64,000 bases of DNA, taken from JAAYVZ01 sp035384965. GTDB lineage: Bacteria; Acidobacteriota; Thermoanaerobaculia; Thermoanaerobaculales; Thermoanaerobaculaceae. Of the stretch, positions 8,194 through 15,770 are shown piece after piece. A program made the translations under genes and the position numbers. The notes under the pieces are model-generated. The model was not told the origin of the DNA. It was given only the letters and a program-made list of their open reading frames with translations, and did no database searches. Positions within the stretch are counted from its first letter, which is position 1; each line of letters begins with the position of its first letter. The stretch lies in NCBI GenBank assembly GCA_035384965.1, contig DAOOJE010000010.1:42981-106980 (forward strand). The letters are read 5' to 3'.

Positions 8194-9429
8194 CTAGCCT
8201 TCGGCCAGCAGCCGGCGCTGGCCCTCGAGCCGGCGGATGCCGGCCACGTCCTGGGTCACCTCGAGGCAGCCGAGGTACTGCCTGTCCGCGTCCCGTACGG
8301 CGAAGTAGCGGATGTGGACGAAGCGCGGGCCCATCTCGATCCAGAACTCGGCGACCTCCCGCCGACCGCTCCGCATCTCGTCGAGAATGCGCTGAACGAT
8401 GTGCATCGAGGACGGCGGGTGGCAGTCCTGGACGCGCCGCCCGATGATCGCTCGGTTGCGTGCGAAGACGCGGTCGCTGCCCTCGCTGAAGTAGGCGACG
8501 CGGTCGTCGGCATCGACGAACGTGATGTCGAACGGCAGGGTGTCGAGAACGGCCCGGAGCTGCGAAAGCGTGAAATGGCCGGACGGCAGCCGCACGGCGT
8601 CGTCGGCCGCGAGCTCGGCGACGTGGGCCGGCACGGCCGGCGCGGCCGGTGTCCAGCCCTGGGCGGGCTCCACGAGCCCGGGGCCGAAGTCGCCCCACTG
8701 CTGCTGCACCTCGCCCCACTCGGCGTCGGAGAGATGCTCGAGCGCCATCGGGAAGAGCACCCGCTCCTCCTTTTCGGCCATGCCGGCGACCGCGGCGAGC
8801 ATCGGCTCCAGCACAACCTCGCGGATGAGGCGGAGATCCTCGCCGCGCGTCGACTCCGCGGCGGTGGCCGCTTCGCGGGCGGCGGCCAGTTTCTCGCGGA
8901 CGTCGTCGTCGACCCCCCACATGACCTTGGGCGGGGCCGTGATCCCGGCCTTTTCGAGGAACGGGAAGAGCAGGAACTCCTTGCGCTTGTAGTGTCCGTC
9001 CACGAGATCGAGACGGGCCTGCAGCCGCCGCCAGTGCGCCGCCTGCTCCGGCGCCGGCGTGGCCTCGCCGGCGGCTGGCAGCTCGGCGGCGAGCGCGCGG
9101 TACTCGTCGACGAGGCGCAGGATCTCGGCGTTTTCGGCGCGGAAGGTGTGGACGGGGTGGCCGGGCTGTGCCTCGGCCGGCGGGCGCTGTTCCAGCGTTT
9201 CCCTGAACACCGCCACGTGCAAATCGCACATCCGCTTGATCTCGTCCGGCGGCATGCCCTCGGCCATCAGCTCCGACTCCAGGGCCGAGATCTCACCCGC
9301 CCCGACGTGCTCGAGAACCGCGCGGAAGCGGGCCTTCAGCGCCTCGGGCGGGGCCCCGTCGTGCAGTTCGCGGATCAGTTGCTTGAGCGCCTCCAGACGG
9401 TGGCGGCGGTTGTCGATCAGCTCGCTCAT
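8194..9429 (-). CDS. DUF438-hemerythrin-PAS protein
   Basis: A 411-residue cytoplasmic protein of three modules. Residues 1-75 match DUF438 (GMPPDEIKRMCDLHVAVF). Residues 90-235 form a hemerythrin-like four-helix bundle, with likely di-iron ligands in VDGHYKRKEFLLFPFLE and MAEKEERVLFPMALEHL. Residues 290-405 are a PAS domain (LPFDITFVDADDRVAYFS) of the kind that binds haem or a small ligand. This arrangement is known as a family linked to oxygen or nitric-oxide responses in anaerobes. The ATG at 9429 is chosen because GGGAGGG precedes it; the upstream open extension crosses the promoter. It is the first gene of a two-gene unit. Confidence 0.85.
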   Translation of the reverse strand: MSELIDNRRHRLEALKQLIRELHDGAPPEALKARFRAVLEHVGAGEISALESELMAEGMPPDEIKRMCDLHVAVFRETLEQRPPAEAQPGHPVHTFRAENAEILRLVDEYRALAAELPAAGEATPAPEQAAHWRRLQARLDLVDGHYKRKEFLLFPFLEKAGITAPPKVMWGVDDDVREKLAAAREAATAAESTRGEDLRLIREVVLEPMLAAVAGMAEKEERVLFPMALEHLSDAEWGEVQQQWGDFGPGLVEPAQGWTPAAPAVPAHVAELAADDAVRLPSGHFTLSQLRAVLDTLPFDITFVDADDRVAYFSEGSDRVFARNRAIIGRRVQDCHPPSSMHIVQRILDEMRSGRREVAEFWIEMGPRFVHIRYFAVRDADRQYLGCLEVTQDVAGIRRLEGQRRLLAEG

Positions 9430-9440
9430 GCGGCCCTCCC

Positions 9441-9459
9441 GGTGAGAAACGGTCTCACC
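9441..9459 (-). repeat. Perfect inverted repeat at the predicted transcript start
   Basis: GGTGAGA (9441-9447) and TCTCACC (9453-9459) form a perfect 7-bp inverted repeat with a 5-base spacer. On the minus strand it begins at the +1 predicted from the promoter at 9466-9507, so it could be a 5' RNA hairpin or a repressor operator for the DUF438 gene. Confidence 0.6.
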
Positions 9460-9465
9460 GCACTC

Positions 9466-9507
9466 AGTATCGGTCGCCGTAGAGACGGTGGCCTTGACGG
9501 AAGTCAA
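9466..9507 (-). promoter_or_regulatory. FNR/DNR-type operator with class II promoter geometry
   Basis: TTGAC-GGAA-GTCAA (9494-9507) is a perfect palindrome with the half-site spacing of the CRP/FNR family (consensus TTGAT-N4-ATCAA for FNR and DNR). A -10-like GATACT lies on the minus strand at 9471-9466. If +1 is taken as 9459, the palindrome centre (9500.5) is exactly at -41.5, the position used for class II activation by FNR. The gene controlled encodes a DUF438-hemerythrin-PAS protein, which fits oxygen or nitric-oxide control. The site is seen; the regulator is inferred. Confidence 0.65.
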
Positions 9508-9543
9508 CCGGGAGGCAAGGGGCACGAGACAAGAGGCGCTGGG

Positions 9544-10029
9544 TCAGGGATGGCCGGTTCCGGCTGCGTCGTGCCGGACGCGGTGCTGGCGGAGGACCTC
9601 GAAGAGCGCGACGGCGACGGCGGTGGAGAGATTCAGGGAGCGGACCGGACCCGGCGCCATCGGAATCCGCACGAGGCGGTGCCGAAAGCGAGCCCGCACG
9701 GGTTCGGGAAGCCCGACGCTCTCCCGCCCGAAGGCAAGTACGACCCGGGGCGGAAACGCCACATCCCACAGGTCCCGCTCCGCTTCCGCGCCGAAAAAGT
9801 ACGGCTCTCCGAGCCCGCCGAGGTGTGGCTCCAGCTTTTCCCACGAGGGCCAGACCACTGGGTGTACGTGCTCCCAGTAGTCGAGCCCGGCCCGCCGCAG
9901 GCTCGCCTCGTCGAGGGAGAACCCGAGCGGCCTCACAAGGTGCAGCCGCGCGCCCGCCGCCAGGCACGAGCGGCCGATGTTCCCGGTGTTCCACGCGATT
10001 TCCGGGTGCACCAGCACGACATGCACCAC
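9544..10029 (-). CDS. trmL: tRNA (cytidine/uridine-34-2'-O)-methyltransferase TrmL
   Basis: A 161-residue SPOUT methyltransferase that 2'-O-methylates the wobble base of tRNA-Leu using S-adenosylmethionine. The N-terminus VVLVHPEIAWNTGNIGRSC is the family hallmark. The C-terminal trefoil knot is visible in LAFGRESVGLP, RIPMAPGPVRSLNLS and STAVAVALFEVLR. Length is typical. The GTG at 10029 is preferred because an AGGG lies 8 bases upstream; no ATG fits. It stands alone on the minus strand, divergent from the transcarboxylase operon. Confidence 0.88.
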   Translation of the reverse strand: MVHVVLVHPEIAWNTGNIGRSCLAAGARLHLVRPLGFSLDEASLRRAGLDYWEHVHPVVWPSWEKLEPHLGGLGEPYFFGAEAERDLWDVAFPPRVVLAFGRESVGLPEPVRARFRHRLVRIPMAPGPVRSLNLSTAVAVALFEVLRQHRVRHDAAGTGHP

Positions 10030-10244
10030 CGTCACGGCCCTCGCTCCGGGCGTGATCCTCACGTCCCAAGAGTAGGCGGCCTGCTTCAGAGAAGGAAGCG
10101 CCTCGCCCCGTGCCTTTTGCCCGGGCGGCGGCCCGGGGCCGCAGGGGTGGCGAGCGGGTGTGAAAAGTGGCACAATCCGCGAACCCACGAGGGCCCCGGC
10201 GGGCCACCCATGCGAACAGGTCCCCGCGAGGGCAAGGAGGGCGG
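10030..10244. other. Divergent intergenic region
   Basis: This 215-base gap separates trmL (leftward) from the carboxyltransferase operon (rightward) and must hold both promoters. A GC-rich inverted repeat CCCGGG-6-CCCGGG lies near 10128-10145 and a CACAAT -10-like hexamer occurs near 10172, but neither is strong. AAGGAGG at 10234-10240 is the Shine-Dalgarno for the operon. I see no gene in it. Confidence 0.4.
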
Positions 10245-11795
<1,551 letters not shown>

Positions 11796-11811
11796 GCGGC
11801 GGGAGGAAGGC

Positions 11812-12144
11812 ATGGCCAACAAGATGAGTATCGACGAGCTGGCGGCGGTCCTCACCGCGCCCTACACGCACCTCGAGCTGGGGCAGGTCAACGACCACGC
11901 CGCCTACGTCATGCACTTCAAGGACGAGTACCCGTTCCACCGGCACACCAAGGACGAGCTGTACCTGGTGCTGGACGGCGAGGTCACGATCCGGTTCCGC
12001 AACATGCCGGCGGTGACGCTGAAGAAGAACGAGAGCACGGTGGTGCGGGCGTACACCACCCACAGTCCCTCGTCGCCGGACGGGGCGCTCGTGCTGATGA
12101 TCAAGCCCAAGGAAATGTTCGGCTCGCGCGGCGAGCAGGAGTGA
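11812..12144 (+). CDS. Small single-domain cupin
   Basis: A 110-residue cupin. The metal-binding motif 1 is visible around residues 40-60 (FHRHTKDELYLVLDGE, with two His and a Glu) and motif 2 is degenerate around residues 75-90 (VVRAYTTHSPSSPDG, one His). The gene sits 16 bases after the 12S gene and its stop lies 2 bases before the ATG of the 5S gene, so it is translated with the transcarboxylase subunits. Cupins of this size may be isomerases, dioxygenases or sensors. Its position suggests a part in the pathway or its control, but I do not recognise a specific function. Confidence 0.8.
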   Translation: MANKMSIDELAAVLTAPYTHLELGQVNDHAAYVMHFKDEYPFHRHTKDELYLVLDGEVTIRFRNMPAVTLKKNESTVVRAYTTHSPSSPDGALVLMIKPKEMFGSRGEQE

Positions 12145-12146
12145 GC

Positions 12147-13643
12147 ATGAGCGCCAGGCCATTGCAGATTTGCGAGACGCTGCTGCGCGACGCCCACCAG
12201 TCGCTGCTGGCCACGCGGATGCGCACCGAGGACATGCTGCCGGTTGCGATGGCGCTCGACAAGGTCGGGTACTGGTCGGTCGAAGTCTGGGGCGGAGCGA
12301 CGTTCGACTCGGCGATGCGCTTTCTCAACGAGGACCCGTGGGAGCGGCTGCGCACGCTGCGCCGGGCAATGCCTCGCACCCGCTTCCAGATGCTGCTGCG
12401 CGGCCAGAACCTCGTGGGGTACAAGCACTACCCCGACGACATCGCGGAACGCTTCATCGTCCTGGCGCGCCGCAACGGCATCGACGTGTTCCGCATCTTC
12501 GACGCCCTCAACGACACGCGCAACATGTCGTTCGCGATGAAGATCGCCAAGCGCGAGGGGGGGCATGTGCAGGCGGCGATCTCGTACACGATCTCGCCGG
12601 TGCACACGATTGCGGGGTTCGTCGCGCTCGGGCGCGAACTTGCCGAGCTCGGCGCCGACTCCATCGCGATCAAGGACATGGCCGGGCTGCTCACGCCGTA
12701 CGCGGCTTTCGACCTGGTGTCGGCGCTCAAGCGGGAGGTCGGCCTGCCGGTGCAGCTCCACACGCACTACACCTCGGGCATGGGCACGGCGACGCTGCTC
12801 AAGGCCGTGGAGGCGGGCGTGGACGTGGTCGACACCGCGATTTCCTCGATGGCGATGTCGACCTCGCAGCCGCCGACCGAAACCCTGGTGGCGATGCTGA
12901 GGGGGACCGAGCGCGACACCGGGCTCCACCTCGGGCTGCTCGCCGAGATTGCCCGCACGCAGGGGGAGATCCGCAAGCGTTACGCGGCGTTCGAGGCGGG
13001 GGTCGCGGCCGTGGATGTCAACGTGCTGCAGTTCCAGGTGCCGGGAGGGATGCTCTCGAACCTCGTGAGCCAGCTTCGCCAGCAAGGGGCCGCCGACCGC
13101 TACCACGAGGTGCTGGAGGAGATCCCGCGGGTCCGCAAGGACATGGGGTACCCGCCGCTGGTCACCCCGTCGAGCCAGATCGTCGGCACCCAGGCGACGC
13201 TCAACGTGATCCTCGGGGAGCGCTACAAGGTGGTGCCCGAGGAGGTCAAGCAGTACGTGCGCGGCTACTACGGGAAGCCGCCGGCACCGATCGATCCCGA
13301 GCTGCAGCGCAAGGCCATCGGCGACGAGGAGCCGATCAGTTGCCGTCCCGCCGACATGCTGTGCCCCGGGCTCGAGGATGCGCGGCGGGAAATCGGCGAC
13401 CTCGCCCGCTCCGAGGAGGACGTGCTGTCGTACGCGCTGTTCCCGCAGGTGGCGCGGCCGTTCCTCGAGCGGCGCGCCAAGGGGCTCGGCGGCAAGGAGG
13501 AGATCGCTGCTGCCGTCGCGCTGGCGCTGTTCGAGCAACAGGAGGCGAAGGCCAGGCGGCAGGCGGCGGTTCCTGCCGGGCCGCGGCTTTCCGCGTGGAC
13601 GATCGCCGGCCGGCCGGCCGCCGCGATGAGGTGGCTGCGATGA
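12147..13643 (+). CDS. 5S-type carboxyltransferase subunit (pyruvate/oxaloacetate)
   Basis: A 498-residue HMGL-like TIM-barrel carboxyltransferase of the transcarboxylase 5S, PycB and oxaloacetate decarboxylase alpha family, which moves a carboxyl group between carboxybiotin and pyruvate. Metal ligands and the carbamylated lysine are all visible: Asp15 in LLRDAHQS, Lys176 in AIKDMAG, and His205 and His207 in LHTHYT. The C-terminal conserved domain follows (PSSQIVGTQA). Size matches the 5S subunit, which lacks a fused biotin domain; the carrier is the next gene, overlapping by 4 bases. ATG at 12147 is chosen over the GTG at 12141 because AGGAG lies 7 bases upstream of it. Confidence 0.92.
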   Translation: MSARPLQICETLLRDAHQSLLATRMRTEDMLPVAMALDKVGYWSVEVWGGATFDSAMRFLNEDPWERLRTLRRAMPRTRFQMLLRGQNLVGYKHYPDDIAERFIVLARRNGIDVFRIFDALNDTRNMSFAMKIAKREGGHVQAAISYTISPVHTIAGFVALGRELAELGADSIAIKDMAGLLTPYAAFDLVSALKREVGLPVQLHTHYTSGMGTATLLKAVEAGVDVVDTAISSMAMSTSQPPTETLVAMLRGTERDTGLHLGLLAEIARTQGEIRKRYAAFEAGVAAVDVNVLQFQVPGGMLSNLVSQLRQQGAADRYHEVLEEIPRVRKDMGYPPLVTPSSQIVGTQATLNVILGERYKVVPEEVKQYVRGYYGKPPAPIDPELQRKAIGDEEPISCRPADMLCPGLEDARREIGDLARSEEDVLSYALFPQVARPFLERRAKGLGGKEEIAAAVALALFEQQEAKARRQAAVPAGPRLSAWTIAGRPAAAMRWLR

Positions 13644-14116
13644 GAAACAAGTTCACTCTCGAGCTGCAAGGCGTGCCGTACGAGATCGAGCGCCGCGGCG
13701 ACGTCATCGTGGTCAACGGGTGCGAGATGCCGGCCGCGGTGGTGGGCAGCCAGATCCACGTCGCTGGCACCCCCCACGCCGTCGAGATCTCGGGCAGCAC
13801 CGCCAGGGTCGACGGCGTGGCGTATCAGTTCAGGGCCGAAGGGCTCGAGGAGCCGAAGGCCAAGCCGACGCGCAAGGCCGCTTCCGCCGCGGCGGCCGAG
13901 GAGGCCGGCGCCATCACGGCCATCATGCCCGGGCTCATCATCAAGGTGCTCAAGCACGAGGGCGACCGCGTGCAGCCGGGCGACGTGGTGGTGGTGCTCG
14001 AGGCGATGAAAATGCAAAACGAGCTACACGCCAAGCAGGGCGGAGTCGTCAAGCAGATCCTGGTCAAGGAAGGCGACAGCGTCGAGATGCGGCAGGTCCT
14101 CGCCGTCATCGAGTAG
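13640..14116 (+). CDS. Biotin carboxyl carrier protein (1.3S-type)
   Basis: A 158-residue biotin carrier. The biotinylation site is EAMKM with Lys124, within a biotinyl/lipoyl domain covering residues 90-158 (ITAIMPGLIIKVLKHEGDR). An N-terminal segment (1-68) of beta character and an alanine/lysine linker precede it, as in carriers of decarboxylases and of transcarboxylase 1.3S. Its ATG overlaps the stop of the 5S gene (ATGA), indicating translational coupling. It would shuttle carboxyl groups between the 12S and 5S active sites. Confidence 0.92.
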   Translation: MRNKFTLELQGVPYEIERRGDVIVVNGCEMPAAVVGSQIHVAGTPHAVEISGSTARVDGVAYQFRAEGLEEPKAKPTRKAASAAAAEEAGAITAIMPGLIIKVLKHEGDRVQPGDVVVVLEAMKMQNELHAKQGGVVKQILVKEGDSVEMRQVLAVIE

Positions 14117-14126
14117 CGGCCGCAGC

Positions 14127-15077
14127 TCAACAAGCGCCGGTCGCGAAGGGGGTCAGGGCGCCGAGGACGGCTGTCTCGTGGTCGAGCCGCAGCGCGACAC
14201 AGCGGTGCTCGCTGGCGAGCAAAGCCGCCGCCGCCGCGAGCGCCCGCTCGGCCTGCTCGTCCGGCAGCGAGCGGGCGGCCCCGAGCAGCGTCACGACGGC
14301 GAGCGCGAGCCCACCGGGCGTGCCCCCGACGAGCCCCGCAGTCTGCAGGAGCGCTGCTCCGTCGCCCCAAAGCACAGCCGGGAGCAGCGTGGCAAGCCGC
14401 CTTGCTGCGCCGACCGCGGGGTCGCCGGCAGCGAGGGCGATGGCCGCGTTGCCGTGGCACGCCTCGAGCAGAGCCGCAGCCCGGCTGGGGTCGGTTCCGC
14501 AGGCGGCGGCGACCAGGGCTTCGGCTGCGGCACGGTCCGGCGGAGGAATCCGGATCTGGACGCTGCGCGACTGGATCGTCGGCAGCACCCGCTCCGGGTT
14601 GGCCGCCAACAGCAGGAACACCAGGTGCGCGGGGGGCTCCTCGAGCGTCTTGAGCAGGGCGGAGGCAGCCTCGGTGTTGAGCGGAGGCGTCTGACAGGAG
14701 GAAAAGACAACCACCCGCTGCCGTCCCTCGTAGGGGCGCTGGTCGACGCTCGCGGCGACCTGTTGCGCCTGAAGGATCGAGATGTCGCTCTTGCCTTGTT
14801 CGGGGACGATAATCTCCACGTCGGGATGGATGCCCCGGCGCACTCGCTGGCACGCCGCGCACGTGCAGCCGGCAGGCGGTCCGCCGTGAACGGCGAGACC
14901 GGCGGCCAGCTCGACCGCGAAAGCCTCGCGCCCGAGGCCGGGCTCGCCGACCAGCATGAGGGTGGAGGGCAGCTCGTGATGCGAGGCAAGGTCCAGGCAG
15001 CGGGCCAGCAACCGCTGGGTGCTCGGCCACGCGGACGGAGCCAGCATCCAGCTCGGCCACGGGAGCTGCGAGGTCAC
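14127..15077 (-). CDS. holB: DNA polymerase III delta-prime subunit
   Basis: A 316-residue clamp-loader AAA+ subunit. It holds the expected zinc module CTCAACQRV (residues 70-78, with further ligands) and the segment LLKTLEEPPAHLVFLLL, a hallmark of delta-prime and DnaX. The nucleotide loop reads GEPGLGREA, in which the essential P-loop lysine is replaced by arginine, in keeping with delta-prime being a stator that does not hydrolyse ATP. It overlaps the stop of tmk by 4 bases; tmk-holB is a widespread gene pair. It converges with the biotin carrier gene, with only 10 bases between stops. Confidence 0.88.
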   Translation of the reverse strand: MTSQLPWPSWMLAPSAWPSTQRLLARCLDLASHHELPSTLMLVGEPGLGREAFAVELAAGLAVHGGPPAGCTCAACQRVRRGIHPDVEIIVPEQGKSDISILQAQQVAASVDQRPYEGRQRVVVFSSCQTPPLNTEAASALLKTLEEPPAHLVFLLLAANPERVLPTIQSRSVQIRIPPPDRAAAEALVAAACGTDPSRAAALLEACHGNAAIALAAGDPAVGAARRLATLLPAVLWGDGAALLQTAGLVGGTPGGLALAVVTLLGAARSLPDEQAERALAAAAALLASEHRCVALRLDHETAVLGALTPFATGAC

Positions 15078-15700
15078 AGCAGGTCCTCCACCGCCGCCAG
15101 GACGCGGGCGAGGACCTCGTCCGGGGTGCCGGAAGCGTCCACCGTGCGGACGCGCTCCGGCTCGCGGGCCGAAAGCGCCCGATACGCCTCGGCCACCGTG
15201 CGGTGGAAGGCGAGGTCCTCGTCTTCGAACCGCCGGTTGCTCGCAGTGGTCGAGGCACGGCGACGGGCCCGCTCGAGCGCAAGCTCGACGTCGAGGTCGA
15301 GCACGAGGGTGCGGTCAGGTCGGGTCGCGCCGCAGACCATGGCGTTGAGCGCTGCCACGGTGTCGAGGCCGAGGCCGCGGGCGGCCCCCTGGTAGGCCAG
15401 CGATGCGTCGGCGAAGCGGTCGGAGAGCACCCACTCGCCGCGCGCCAGGGCCGGCGCGATGAGGGTGGAGACGTGCTGGGCACGCGCCGCCTCGAGGATG
15501 AGCAGCTCGGCCATGGGCGTCGGCGAGCTGGCCGGATCGAGCAGGATCGCGCGCAACGCCTCGCCGAGCGGGGTCCCTCCCGGCTCCCGGGTGAGGAGCA
15601 CCCTGAGGCCGCGGGCGAGCAGGTGGTCGGCGAGAAGGCGGTGCTGCGTCGATTTCCCGCACCCCTCGATCCCTTCGAAGGTGATGAACCGGCCGCGCAT
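15074..15700 (-). CDS. tmk: Thymidylate kinase
   Basis: A 208-residue dTMP kinase that makes dTDP for DNA synthesis. Motifs: P-loop FEGIEGCGKST (residues 8-18), REPGGTPLGEALR, and the DR(Y/F) motif in LSDRFADASLAYQGAARGLG. A lid region with arginines (RARRRASTTASNRRFEDED) matches the family. The start at 15700 has no Shine-Dalgarno; instead a TACAAT hexamer ends 8 bases before the ATG, so the mRNA is probably leaderless. An open upstream extension is in the promoter and has no conserved sequence. Confidence 0.92.
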   Translation of the reverse strand: MRGRFITFEGIEGCGKSTQHRLLADHLLARGLRVLLTREPGGTPLGEALRAILLDPASSPTPMAELLILEAARAQHVSTLIAPALARGEWVLSDRFADASLAYQGAARGLGLDTVAALNAMVCGATRPDRTLVLDLDVELALERARRRASTTASNRRFEDEDLAFHRTVAEAYRALSAREPERVRTVDASGTPDEVLARVLAAVEDLL

Positions 15701-15708
15701 GCGCCGGG

Positions 15709-15714
15709 ATTGTA
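15709..15714 (-). promoter_or_regulatory. -10 hexamer of a leaderless tmk promoter
   Basis: TACAAT on the minus strand (5 of 6 to TATAAT), 8 bases before the tmk ATG, which places +1 at or next to the start codon. No good -35 is seen at 17 bases. It lies back to back with the promoter of the SpoIIE-type gene. Confidence 0.55.
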
Positions 15715-15727
15715 GCAACCCGGCGCC

Positions 15728-15757
15728 TGAACACGCTGCCGCCAGGCTGCGTAGTAT
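15728..15757 (+). promoter_or_regulatory. Putative promoter of the first SpoIIE-type phosphatase
   Basis: TGAACA (15728-15733; 4 of 6 to TTGACA), an 18-base spacer and TAGTAT (15752-15757). The expected +1 is near 15764, which would make a GTG at 15765 a leaderless start two codons upstream of the ATG used in the CDS entry. Confidence 0.45.
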
Positions 15758-15770
15758 GCTCGTGGTGAGC

